Positions 8,064 to 16,777 of a stretch of DNA of 64,000 nt are shown one piece after another. The notes under the pieces are model-generated. The model made no database searches. It was not told where the DNA came from and was given only the letters and a program-made list of their open reading frames with translations. Source of the stretch: SAR202 cluster bacterium bin87 (lineage in GTDB: Bacteria; Chloroflexota; Dehalococcoidia; Lucifugimonadales; UBA3495); NCBI GenBank assembly GCA_002238825.1, contig MPNC01000009.1:1-64000 (forward strand), in the 5' to 3' direction. The first letter of the stretch is position 1. Each line of letters starts with the position of its first letter. The position numbers were made by a program, and so were the translations under genes.

Positions 8064-10841
8064 TTACGCCGTGGGAGCGTCCAGTTCTGCGATGTCGGCA
8101 CCCAAGCAACCAACGTCCCAATGCACAGGAACGGATTCGCTTTTGCTAGGGTCATCTTTAGCCGACCGTTCGCTGGGAACGATCCTCCGCGCTCGTGTGG
8201 CGTCATCGACATGGAAGCCGTGCCTGACACCTACAGCCACCTCTACATGAGCCTGCAATTTTCGCTTTTTGGACTCGTGGTCAGGTTGGTCGGGGAAGAA
8301 CTCCGAATTCGCCTGCAAGAGTTCCTCAGCCCGCTCCGGCGAGATCAGTTCAACATCTACCCGCACATCCCGCCCATCTCCAAAAGGCGCTCGAACAAAT
8401 CTTCCCCACGTACCAATATCGACGACGTACACTCGAGATTCGCCACTCGTCGGTCCCCGTAAAATCGGGTGTCGGCGGTAGCGCCCTACGTCCACTGACG
8501 CGTCCACCCCCGGTAGCCTCCAAGACGGCTCGTACTCCTCGCTTCCCATCGTGCGCAAATCAAGCAAGGGGCCCTGCCAATCGCCTGCCAGAACAACTAC
8601 CACGTTGCCCTGGGGGGCAAGATCTTCCAACGCCGCGTCGATTGCCTGGAGAAGTTCGCCCCCAGTGCCTGAAGGAGCCGCTATTTCGCCAGCAACGCCC
8701 ATCGCCTCACCCAAAAGGTGGACGGCGTCACGAGCCAAGCGGCGGCCAAGATCGCCTCCGTCGAACGGCGCAGTGTAGGTTAGATCGCCCTCTTGTCCGT
8801 CGACGAAACACACTTTTGGCAACAGCCTCCGAAAACCTCGCTCGTCCGGCGCATCCGCGGCACTTGCATCAAGGACGAGGAGTGCCCCAGCTTGATCAAA
8901 CGACCGCTCAACAGAAGCAGCTTTGAGCATCGCTGAAGTAACACCGGACTCGTACGCATCCACCCTGTCGACGCTGAGGTGGCGCCTGATGGTTTCTAGG
9001 TCCGCTTCCACCTCATCCCGTTGGACCGCCTTCTGTAGAACTTCGGTGGCGAACTGGCGGCGTTGTTGAGCACTCGCCGAGGAGGAGTAAGGCACAAACC
9101 GCTCGAGGCACTCCGAGTTTGCACCGAACCATTCCAGGATGCGCCTCGCGTTGCCGGCCAGATTCGGGTCCAACGTCGCGTCATCCATCAGACCCATCAG
9201 TAGGATTGCAAAGCACGTGAGTGGATACCGCTCGGGCGACAAAACACCACCCCATCCACCGATGTGCTCTGGAACCTCCCACCGTTCCCACTGGCGACAA
9301 CTCACGCTGCATTCAAAGCGTTCAAACATGAGTGCGGCCGAAATGTCTCCAGCTAAGTCTGACGGATGACCATACGCTTCGCGCGCAACGGCCAAGTACG
9401 GAGTGGCGTCGGAGAGCTCGCCAGAGCCATCCAAGATCGCCGCACGTCCGGCGAGACCCATCAACGCCACCCGGTTCTCGCGAGCCAGATGAGCAGACGC
9501 TCGAAGTTGGTCGCCAGAGAATCCCGCTTCCGTGTTCCACCGCTCCAAGATATTTGACAAGATGGAATCGAATTCGCTGTGCAACCAGAGAAAGTCGTCG
9601 ACGCGGTTGGCGTGCAAAGCGTCGCCCAACACACTCCCTTGATACCTGATTACTTCCAGCATGAACGGCATCAATGCTTCGGGTTCGTGCCCGAAGGTAA
9701 GCCCGTCCAAGTTCAACAGGAACTGGTCGCGAATCAACCCATGAAAGTCCTGACTGCCAACGCGTGACGAGATCTGGTAGTTCCAATTGTAACCATTTAG
9801 ACCAAACGTGAACAACTCCCCACAGGGGCGCCTGAGTCCAGTGGCGACAAACCAATAGTCTAGATCAAAAAGTTCATGCAGGTATTCCCTGTTGCCACCA
9901 CGGACGACATCCTCACGGTATGAGTAAAGGATTCGACCCAGCTCCATCAGCGGAGGCCATTGGGCGTCCGACCCAGGTCCACCCCATTGGACTCCGGCAT
10001 TCTCAATCTCGTCCATGGCGTACGAGACGAGATTCTTGATTGAGTCCAGTGAACGAGATAATTCTCCGTGCCTCCGTTCATCCATGGCCCGCCGAGCGTC
10101 GTCCAACAGTGCGCGCATCGCTTGATCTGCAGACCTCTCACCGGCGCCAGGAACCCAAGTGCTGAAGTCTAGTTCGCCAGTCGCGTAAGCTATCTCGGCT
10201 CGTCGAACGCGACCTAAAAACGCGTTGACTGCCTCACTTACTTCCCGCTTGTTGACATCCAACCGCAGATTTTGCCAACGCTCTGGTTCAGCAAGCTTGA
10301 TCGCCCGTGCGAAAAGCACAACAGGAGCGGCCAAACTGACGGCCAAAGCGACCACAGTCAACACAGCAAGATTGCGTATTCCGGGAACACCTTGAGTGAT
10401 GGCCCCCGCGTCGCCGACGAGCCTCTCCGCTATGAGAACCCCGCTCGTAACAGCAACAGCAGCTATGCTGCCCACGAAGACGGGCCATACCCAAGATCGA
10501 CGAACATATTCGGCATAAACCCTGTCGTCCACATCCCTTCTGGTGCTGACACCCTGCATCACAAAAAGCATCACGGCAAGTGTGAGTGCTGCGATTGCAG
10601 CCTGCGCGCCCAACAAGGAACCGAGGAACGGGGTGGATTCGCTGGCCGCTGGGAGCGCGCCTATCGGCCCCGCATGGAGCAACACCAAGATGAGAACAGG
10701 AGGCACCACGACGACCGTCGCCAAGCCTAGCGAAAGCAAAATATCACGTAGGCTCGGAAGTTCCCAAATCTTGTGGAGTACAAACCAATCGGCCGTCTTT
10801 TCGCGCGACGGCAACCACGATGGACGACGGAACGGAATCAT
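8064..10841 (-). CDS. large membrane-anchored protein of unknown function
   Basis: A 925-residue protein. Four membrane helices are predicted by eye near residues 33-56, 75-97, 117-137 and 157-178, followed by about 740 soluble residues. The N-terminal membrane module (LLGAQAAIAALTLAVMLFV and the RRDVDDRVYAEYVRRSW segment) recalls DUF2254-like membrane proteins, but this is weak. No Walker, protease, nuclease or TIR motif was seen. It is divergent from the long PD-(D/E)XK gene across a 530-base gap with repeat copy 4. Placement among defence genes suggests a membrane effector or sensor, which is inference only. It is complete, with ATG at 10841. Confidence 0.75.
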   Translation of the reverse strand: MIPFRRPSWLPSREKTADWFVLHKIWELPSLRDILLSLGLATVVVVPPVLILVLLHAGPIGALPAASESTPFLGSLLGAQAAIAALTLAVMLFVMQGVSTRRDVDDRVYAEYVRRSWVWPVFVGSIAAVAVTSGVLIAERLVGDAGAITQGVPGIRNLAVLTVVALAVSLAAPVVLFARAIKLAEPERWQNLRLDVNKREVSEAVNAFLGRVRRAEIAYATGELDFSTWVPGAGERSADQAMRALLDDARRAMDERRHGELSRSLDSIKNLVSYAMDEIENAGVQWGGPGSDAQWPPLMELGRILYSYREDVVRGGNREYLHELFDLDYWFVATGLRRPCGELFTFGLNGYNWNYQISSRVGSQDFHGLIRDQFLLNLDGLTFGHEPEALMPFMLEVIRYQGSVLGDALHANRVDDFLWLHSEFDSILSNILERWNTEAGFSGDQLRASAHLARENRVALMGLAGRAAILDGSGELSDATPYLAVAREAYGHPSDLAGDISAALMFERFECSVSCRQWERWEVPEHIGGWGGVLSPERYPLTCFAILLMGLMDDATLDPNLAGNARRILEWFGANSECLERFVPYSSSASAQQRRQFATEVLQKAVQRDEVEADLETIRRHLSVDRVDAYESGVTSAMLKAASVERSFDQAGALLVLDASAADAPDERGFRRLLPKVCFVDGQEGDLTYTAPFDGGDLGRRLARDAVHLLGEAMGVAGEIAAPSGTGGELLQAIDAALEDLAPQGNVVVVLAGDWQGPLLDLRTMGSEEYEPSWRLPGVDASVDVGRYRRHPILRGPTSGESRVYVVDIGTWGRFVRAPFGDGRDVRVDVELISPERAEELLQANSEFFPDQPDHESKKRKLQAHVEVAVGVRHGFHVDDATRARRIVPSERSAKDDPSKSESVPVHWDVGCLGADIAELDAPTA

Positions 10842-11029
10842 GAAGCAGGCGACGATGGCTAACGTCCGCGTGGAGCGAGTGTTTTACACGCGGCCTCACC
10901 ATACTAACAGTTGAATATAGGCCCAGTCAGTTCCTGTGAGAACAACTCCAAATTGGAAAATCCAGAAGTGCCACAAGGCAGTAGTCGCCGAACCACGGCG
11001 ATACCTGCCGATCTAGCGGCGGGGCATCC

Positions 11030-11228
11030 GGTTCCGTTACACCTCCCAACTTTCACCACGGCGGTGCTGGGGCACCGTTTGCGCGTCGGTGGCACGTTTC
11101 TGGACCAAGGCCTCGAAAACGTGCCCGGGGCTGTTGACGACCGTAACCGTGCATCCTACGTGAGGTTGGCAAAGCAACGACACTCATTGATCCCAAGGCG
11201 ATGCTGGCCGCCCTGCGACGGGGCAGCC
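11030..11228 (+). repeat. intergenic structured repeat, copy 4 of 4
   Basis: This fills much of the gap 10842-11372 between the divergent membrane-protein and PD-(D/E)XK genes; the rest shows only possible promoters, such as TAAAAT at 11331. The hairpin arms are GGTGC 11063-11067 and GCACC 11072-11076 with loop TGGG, followed by GTTTGCGC. The arms differ from copies 1-3 on both sides yet still pair. Confidence 0.65.
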
Positions 11229-11372
11229 GTCTGCATTCTCACACCGAACAACATGCGGCGGACAACGCCAAACCAGTACCCAAGGGCAATTACTGACAGC
11301 AGGCCGTGGCGGCCAGGACTCAAGCACCAATAAAATTGGGGAATCCCCATCGACCAACGCCGAGAGCCCCAC

Positions 11373-12026
11373 ATGCCCGCTGCTCAACGCGCCTTCCCCT
11401 ACATCTGGACAACCTGGCTCACCAAGCTCCTCACCGGCGAAAGCTCCTGCGAATGGGCCGCGTGGTTTCGAGCCCACCACCAGGGCTGGGAACGCCCGCC
11501 TAACGACTTCAACTTCGCCCAGTGGCAGATCGACCACACCGCGCTGCTGAACGACACCCGCCGCAAGTTCGAGGACAGCGGGTACGACGTCCGCGTCGAG
11601 GGTCAAAACGCCTTCCGGCTACAGGGCCACATCTCCACCCTCGCCGGCCAGCCGGATCTGATTGTCCTCTCCAGCGACCACATCCTCATCGTCGATGCCA
11701 AGACCGGCGTCGAGCGCGCCTCGCACGTCGCCCAGGTCATGGTCTACATGTACGCGCTGCCTCTTGCCCTCGAACAGTACCGAGACGCCCGCATCGCGGG
11801 CGAGATCCACTACCCCAACCGCATCCAGCGGGTGCCACAGGGCGGCGTGAACCAAGAGTTCATCCACCGCCTCATCACGCTCATTCACCGTGTGGCGGCG
11901 CCAGACCCGCCACCTTGGACGCCCAGCGCCGCCGAGTGCCGGTTCTGCGACATCAGCGCCGCTGACTGCCCTGAACGCGTGGACCACGACCATGTGCCCG
12001 AAAAGGGCACCACCGCTGACTTCTGA
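11373..12026 (+). CDS. PD-(D/E)XK nuclease-like protein with Cas4-like Cys set
   Basis: A 217-residue paralogue of the protein at 7100-7702. Motifs are D95 (AGQPDLI), D108-x-K110 (VDAKTG) and Q121 in VAQVMVYMYA. Cysteines C26, C189, C192 and C199 give the one-plus-three arrangement known from Fe-S cluster nucleases such as Cas4 and AddB. The C-terminal tail TTADF resembles TTDDF of the paralogue. No cas genes or CRISPR array lie in the window, so a CRISPR role is not supported. A stand-alone DNA nuclease in defence or element maintenance is plausible. ATG 11373 has only a weak ribosome-binding site. Confidence 0.85.
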   Translation: MPAAQRAFPYIWTTWLTKLLTGESSCEWAAWFRAHHQGWERPPNDFNFAQWQIDHTALLNDTRRKFEDSGYDVRVEGQNAFRLQGHISTLAGQPDLIVLSSDHILIVDAKTGVERASHVAQVMVYMYALPLALEQYRDARIAGEIHYPNRIQRVPQGGVNQEFIHRLITLIHRVAAPDPPPWTPSAAECRFCDISAADCPERVDHDHVPEKGTTADF

Positions 12027-12215
12027 TCATCGCACCGGCTTCGTTGCTGGTTTGAGAAGCTCGTGGGACAATCCCCAATGGCCTCCGGGTCCAACGGGTC
12101 GTACTCCCCGCCGCTGCCGTATGCTCTGGTACGCCGGCGCTCACCGTCAAACTTACATCGTCGGATGAACCGGATTGGAACAATCTCCGCACTTTCTCCC
12201 ACTGGATGTTCTGCG

Positions 12216-13097
12216 ATGGTGAAAACTCTGCTTTCGACGGTCCTACTCGTCTCCCTGGCGTTTGTGTCCTGTTCGGAACCGGCTCCAACGGTCGTCGTGG
12301 CTCCCACGTCCCCTCCGCAGCCAAGCGTGACCGTATCTACCGCCATGCAGGCGGTGCAATTGAGCGTGCCACCGAGCCCAACTTCGGTCCCGACGGCATC
12401 GGCAACGCCTACATCCACACCGGTGCGCCAACCCACTGGTGATCCCCAACGCGAAGCTTTGATCGCCCTATACAACGCCACCGATGGGCAGAACTGGTTA
12501 GTCAAGCATGGCTGGCTGACCGACGCGCCGATACGTGACTGGTACGGCGTCAAAGTTGACGACGAAGGTCACGTCGTTGGACTGACCCTCAGCGGCAACC
12601 GGTTGAGCGGGAAGATCCCGCCCGAGTTGAGCAGCCTCGTCAACTTGAGAGTTTTGGCCCTGCAAGGCAACCAATTGTACGGCGCCATTCCGCCAGAGTT
12701 GGGCGGCATCTTCGGCTTGACTTGGCTGTGGCTAGACGACAACCGGTTGACCGGGAACATTCCGTCCGAACTCGGCAGCCTCCCATACCTGACATGGCTG
12801 GCGCTGGACAGGAACCAACTGACGGGAGAGATTCCGCCAGAGTTCGGCAATCTCGGCAACCTGGTGGAACTCTACCTGCGGCGAAACCAGTTGACCGGAG
12901 CCATCTCCCCTGATTTAGGGAATCTCGGCAACCTGCAGGTCATGTCCCTCAGCGACAACCGTTTGAGCGGAGAGATACCGCCCGAGTTGAACATCCTCCC
13001 AGACTCGACAAGGCTGTTTCTTGGCGGCAACCAGCTGAGCGGATGCGTGCCGGCGGGCCTCCAAGGACAGGCGGTTTCCGATTTGCCACACTGCTGA
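12216..13097 (+). CDS. plant-type leucine-rich-repeat lipoprotein
   Basis: A 293-residue secreted lipoprotein. The start at 12216 gives a signal peptide MVKTLLSTVLLVSLAF with lipobox-like FVSC. A Ser/Pro/Thr-rich linker follows, then the DPQREALIALYNATDGQNW cap and about six 24-residue repeats of the pattern L--L-L--N-L-G-IP-EL. It ends in a Cys-containing cap (SGCVPAGLQ). Such LRR proteins act in surface binding and are frequent in host-associated bacteria. An earlier in-frame start at 12063 would bury the signal peptide and is rejected. It sits among defence-type genes without sharing an operon. Confidence 0.88.
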   Translation: MVKTLLSTVLLVSLAFVSCSEPAPTVVVAPTSPPQPSVTVSTAMQAVQLSVPPSPTSVPTASATPTSTPVRQPTGDPQREALIALYNATDGQNWLVKHGWLTDAPIRDWYGVKVDDEGHVVGLTLSGNRLSGKIPPELSSLVNLRVLALQGNQLYGAIPPELGGIFGLTWLWLDDNRLTGNIPSELGSLPYLTWLALDRNQLTGEIPPEFGNLGNLVELYLRRNQLTGAISPDLGNLGNLQVMSLSDNRLSGEIPPELNILPDSTRLFLGGNQLSGCVPAGLQGQAVSDLPHC

Positions 13098-13222
13098 GTT
13101 TCCCATTAACTTGGTATGCAACCAAATCGGCGCTCGAGATCTTTCACCAAACTGCAACGTCTGCATCCCTCCCGAACCAAGATTGACTGACCACCAGAAC
13201 CTCCGGAGCGCCCTGTCTCCTC

Positions 13223-13928
13223 GTGACGGTCTTCGCGACCAACGAATTTCCCCGGACGGCCGCGGCCATGGCTGCCGACTGGCCGTTGCCACTCAACCAA
13301 CGGAACCGATGCGATGGCCGAGAACTCCTGGCGCCGCTGCAGTTGGAGTTGATCCCACTCTGCATCTTCGGCCTGCAGTACCGTGGCCTGCTGGACAAGA
13401 TTCGCTACGGCAATGAAGGCGTCAGCAGAAGACGAGGCCGTTCGGGCCTCCTGCAGATGAGTGACGGGACCATCGGCGAATTCATCGCCGGCATCTCCGC
13501 CGCCTTGATCCCCTCTGGTCACCTGTTCCTGTGGGTCGACAAGTCCCACTTATGCACGGGCGTCAGATCCTGGGTGGGACAGCAGGGTCTCGAAGCCGTG
13601 GATCTCGTCACCTGGAACAAAGCCAGGATTGGCATGGGATACCGCACCCGACGCGTCGGGGAATACCTACCCATCATGCAGCAACCGCCAAAGCGCGCCG
13701 AGGGAGTCTGGCCGAGCGACCACATTCCCCAAGTGGTGACTGAAAAGGTCGAACGCATCGGCCAACGTGCATCCCAAGCCCGTGAAGCTTCAGGCGCGGT
13801 TGATCGAGGCTGTTACCAGCCCTGGCGACGTGGTGCTCGACCCCGAGGCCGGCAGCTATTCGGTGATGACCGCCGCCCACCAAGCGGGACGCCGATTCCT
13901 CGGTTGCGACATCGCAAGCGCGTTGTGA
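13223..13928 (+). pseudogene. decayed DNA methyltransferase, frameshifted
   Basis: This is a degenerate site-specific DNA methyltransferase of the type whose catalytic motif reads FDPQYRG. Recognisable blocks are YGNEG, SGHLFLWVDK, VTWNKARIGMGYRTRR and EYLPIMQ. The catalytic motif reads FGLQYRG, so the Asp and Pro are lost. Between EKVERI and the expected HPKPV block (about 13755-13767) the frame shifts by +1. In the new frame VHPKPVKLQARLIEAV and DPEAGSYSV continue to the stop at 13926-13928. Both changes argue for a pseudogene. The GTG start at 13223 is uncertain. Confidence 0.8.
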
Positions 13929-14099
13929 CCCGGCGGATGGAATGATCATGGAATGCGGCAGACGGTTACGCGCACACGGCCCGTCCGACCGCTCCACGCG
14001 TTGGTCATACAGGACGCCGCCCACTTCGGCCGCGTCGCGTAACATGACGCCATGACGACTCGACAATGACGACCCATCGTGCCCTTCCAACTCCGCTGC

Positions 14100-15377
14100 T
14101 CATATGGTCCCAGAACACGCCTGCTCGATCCGGCCACGGTTCTCGATCTGGAGTTGTACCACCCTAGGGTCCACCGCGAACCTGCCGGCGACCTCGCCAA
14201 TATCGTAGCCTTCCTGAACCATCCCCCATACCGCTTCCACCGGAGCCAGAAACTCCGCAGCGAAGGCACGACCCGCCGCCTGCCGCTCCGCGCCGTGCAA
14301 CCGATTGATCACCGAGTCCCCCTCTTCCGGAAAGCACACTGCATCGCCAATTGCCCGCGCAAGGTTGAAATTCTCGAGCCACGGACCAGCGTACCTTGGC
14401 TTACGCAAATGGACGTGCACTTCCGAACCGCGCGACACGACCCCGTCAATCCCCGACAGTCCCTCTGACCACTGGAACGACGGATTTCCCAACTTTCCGG
14501 CTATGCTGCAAACCGAATCGAACTCGTGCTCTTCCCCAACCCCTGTGGTCCGGCGAACGGCCCGAGCCAGGCGGTACGCTGCCCCCCAAACGCCTTCGCC
14601 GTCCCGACGTTCGCGAAGCATGCAGTCCACAGACTCGGCAGCAGCACGCAGCTCTGGCAATCTCCTGCTGGGTGTGAAGGTACGAGACGCTTCCTCCACC
14701 GAGGCGAGCGCTCTGTCCCGAACCTCGGGGCGCGCCAGGTTCACACCAGCCAGAAATTCAGTGAGCGGAGTACCACTCAGCACTCTGCCGGCTCCGACAA
14801 TGAACTCAGCATCCCTGTCGTCCACGACGTAGGGGTCCAACCCCAAAGCGCCAGCAGCCTCGCAAAACGCCGCCTCATCAGGGTCCTGGCGTGATTCACT
14901 CACCCGCTCCCAACGCAACTGCACTTCACTCCCCTCGATGCGCTCATGCAACAAGCGCTCGACCACGTCCCCGATGAACCCCGACAATTGGCACTCCGCC
15001 TCTTCACGTGAAATGGTCTCAGCATCAACCTGCCAGAAACGCACCCCTGGGTTTTCGCAGTTCATCTGCTCGCCCGACACCTCGAACATCGAACCATCGC
15101 AACCAAAGCTCAGACAAGGAAGGACGAAACCGGTCCCATAAGCCCAGATCGTGCGGTTACGGTCTCGCCCACCAAAGATCGACCACCAATCGGTCGCTAT
15201 GCCCTCGGCCAAATGCACAGCCGGAACAACCACGGACTCATACGCCCCCTGGGCAGCATCATCTCTGTGGGAACAAGCATTCGTGTCCCCGACGAAAATC
15301 CGCAGGTCACACATGGTTGCCCGCTCTTCAGCAGAAGCATTGGGCAAGCCGTCAATCCAATCAACCAAAAACTGCAT
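14100..15377 (-). CDS. ImmA/IrrE-like C-terminal domain protein without zinc ligands
   Basis: About 425 residues. The C-terminal 80 residues align by pattern with ImmA/IrrE (DUF955): AERQAAGRAFAAEFLAP and an RFAVDPRVVQLQIEN helix pair. Where the HELGH motif should be, the sequence is NLARAIGDAVCF, so both His ligands are missing. The N-terminal half, with VVVPAVHLAEG and WWSIFGG, is of unknown fold. ATG at 15377 is preferred over 15458 because it overlaps the upstream gene by 17 bases and opens the conserved-looking segment MQFLVDWIDG. It is probably a non-proteolytic sensor or regulator in a two-gene operon. The function is inferred. Confidence 0.65.
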   Translation of the reverse strand: MQFLVDWIDGLPNASAEERATMCDLRIFVGDTNACSHRDDAAQGAYESVVVPAVHLAEGIATDWWSIFGGRDRNRTIWAYGTGFVLPCLSFGCDGSMFEVSGEQMNCENPGVRFWQVDAETISREEAECQLSGFIGDVVERLLHERIEGSEVQLRWERVSESRQDPDEAAFCEAAGALGLDPYVVDDRDAEFIVGAGRVLSGTPLTEFLAGVNLARPEVRDRALASVEEASRTFTPSRRLPELRAAAESVDCMLRERRDGEGVWGAAYRLARAVRRTTGVGEEHEFDSVCSIAGKLGNPSFQWSEGLSGIDGVVSRGSEVHVHLRKPRYAGPWLENFNLARAIGDAVCFPEEGDSVINRLHGAERQAAGRAFAAEFLAPVEAVWGMVQEGYDIGEVAGRFAVDPRVVQLQIENRGRIEQACSGTI

Positions 15378-15672
15378 CTCTGTACTCCCTGCAGATCGGC
15401 CAACCCTTGTACTCTCCGAGACGAGGGTTGACCACGAGTCCCATCCAGAACTGACCATCAGCCTCGTACCAAACCTTCTTCGGGAATCTCTGATCAGACT
15501 CGTAGAAACGACATTGGCCAGCTCGAATCGCGGCTTTCACCCATTCGGTCGCCCGTACCTTGTCCGCCCTTTGGGTCAACGGACAAATTGTCGTAGTTTC
15601 CTTCCCAGGCCGCCCGACATGACCGCCGGTCAACTGGCGCCCCATCGGCAACCCACCCCACCACCTCACCAA
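15361..15672 (-). CDS. hypothetical protein, partner of the ImmA-like gene
   Basis: About 103 residues. The conserved-looking part runs from ICPLTQRADKVRATEW through RFPKKVWYEADG to GEYKGWPICREYR; the first 25 residues are low in signal, so the true start may be internal. Its 3' end overlaps the next gene by 17 bases, pointing to a coupled pair. No known domain was recognised. Confidence 0.55.
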   Translation of the reverse strand: MVRWWGGLPMGRQLTGGHVGRPGKETTTICPLTQRADKVRATEWVKAAIRAGQCRFYESDQRFPKKVWYEADGQFWMGLVVNPRLGEYKGWPICREYRDAVFG

Positions 15673-15859
15673 CTTATGCTCCGCACTGCCGGCCTACACC
15701 GCACGTTCTGCCAAATCCGCCAATTCGGTCGGCGTACGCACCGGGATTCTGATCTGATTCGGACGACGCAAATTGGCTCCCACTTACCGGGCCTTGCGCC
15801 TGATTACACGAACCGTTCGCCTACTTCGCATCGTCGGACCACAAGCGCCTTTCCATGCT

Positions 15860-16018
15860 TCACGCATGCAACGACGAATTGGCGTCAGCCAGAACACTCA
15901 GCAGTAACCAGCGCCGACATCGGAAGTTCTCGACACGGAACTTCAACCGATGCCCGCTCTCGTTCACGCAGCGGGCCGAACAGAAACCGGCGGTAATCGC
16001 AAGCGGCCGGCAACCCAT
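15860..16018 (-). CDS. possible small Cys-rich protein
   Basis: A 52-codon frame starting MGCRPLAITAGFCSARC, with four Cys, preceded by an excellent AAAGGAGAAAC ribosome-binding site. It lies in the otherwise empty 15673-16215. There is no homology that can be seen; the ribosome-binding site is the main support. Confidence 0.3.
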   Translation of the reverse strand: MGCRPLAITAGFCSARCVNESGHRLKFRVENFRCRRWLLLSVLADANSSLHA

Positions 16019-16215
16019 GTTTCTCCTTTCGAGCGCACGTCGTAATCGACGCGTCAGCACTCCACCCCCCAGTTTTTCCCCGAGGGGCAGTAATCGGCTC
16101 CGATGTTACAGAGCTTACCAGACGGATGACGCCCGTCGCTCCGTCGAGCGATGACCCGGTCGGGACGCAATTTTACCGTTCCAGACTCCGTGCGTAAAGA
16201 AATCAGCGCTCAACA

Positions 16216-16719
16216 TTGATCATCCAAACGTTCGCCGACGGCAACGGCCGCGTAACGCGGGAGCTCGTCGCCTGGCACCTCGATGATCCGCAGCACCTGA
16301 TTGCCGTCACGACCAGCGCCAACCGCTCGAAAGGCGCACTCGGTCCAGAAGATTGGAAACCTGCAGACCGCTCCTACTGGTGCCAGTACGCCACCGATTG
16401 GATCACGATCAAGGATGATTGGAACCTCACGGTCACCTTGCGTGAAGCTGATGCGGTCAGCGGAATGCTCGACACATGCGCAAACCCGCCTAAACTGCAA
16501 ATATCAGATGGCGGCACACCGATTGCTCCACGCCCGACAAACGGCCCTCACTACCCGACGCCTACTCCAACGGTGAGAACCTACAGCTCGTGCGACGCGG
16601 CACAGGCCGCCGGCGAATCCCGCGTCCAAGGCAGCCAGGGAGGCGGCCGGAGCTTCCACAAGTGGACGGTCCCCAGCGCCCGTGATGTTGACGGCGACGG
16701 AGTAGTATGCGAAAAGTGA
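16216..16719 (+). CDS. truncated HNH (DUF1524) plus Excalibur protein
   Basis: A 167-residue reading frame. Residues around LIAVTTSANRSKGALGP, DWKPADRSYWCQYATDWI and a final C match the C-terminal half of secreted DUF1524 HNH nucleases, and the last 40 residues form an Excalibur Ca-binding domain ending [11 protein letters not shown]. The catalytic His block that should precede the NRSKG motif is absent, and an in-frame TAA lies at 16195, so it is probably N-terminally truncated. The TTG at 16216 has no good ribosome-binding site. The opening FADGNGRVTREL resembles a Fic motif by chance or fusion. Likely a decaying gene. Confidence 0.6.
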   Translation: MIIQTFADGNGRVTRELVAWHLDDPQHLIAVTTSANRSKGALGPEDWKPADRSYWCQYATDWITIKDDWNLTVTLREADAVSGMLDTCANPPKLQISDGGTPIAPRPTNGPHYPTPTPTVRTYSSCDAAQAAGESRVQGSQGGGRSFHKWTVPSARDVDGDGVVCEK

Positions 16720-16777
16720 CGGTCAAATGGCGCGTTGCCGCGGCATAGCAAATCTGCCCCACGCCGCTCTGTGACCG

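Noticed and set aside
16216-16270. Fic AMP-transferase motif in FADGNGRVTREL
   Set aside because: The leading His-Pro of the Fic motif is absent and the sequence continues directly into a DUF1524 domain; no Fic fold is visible.
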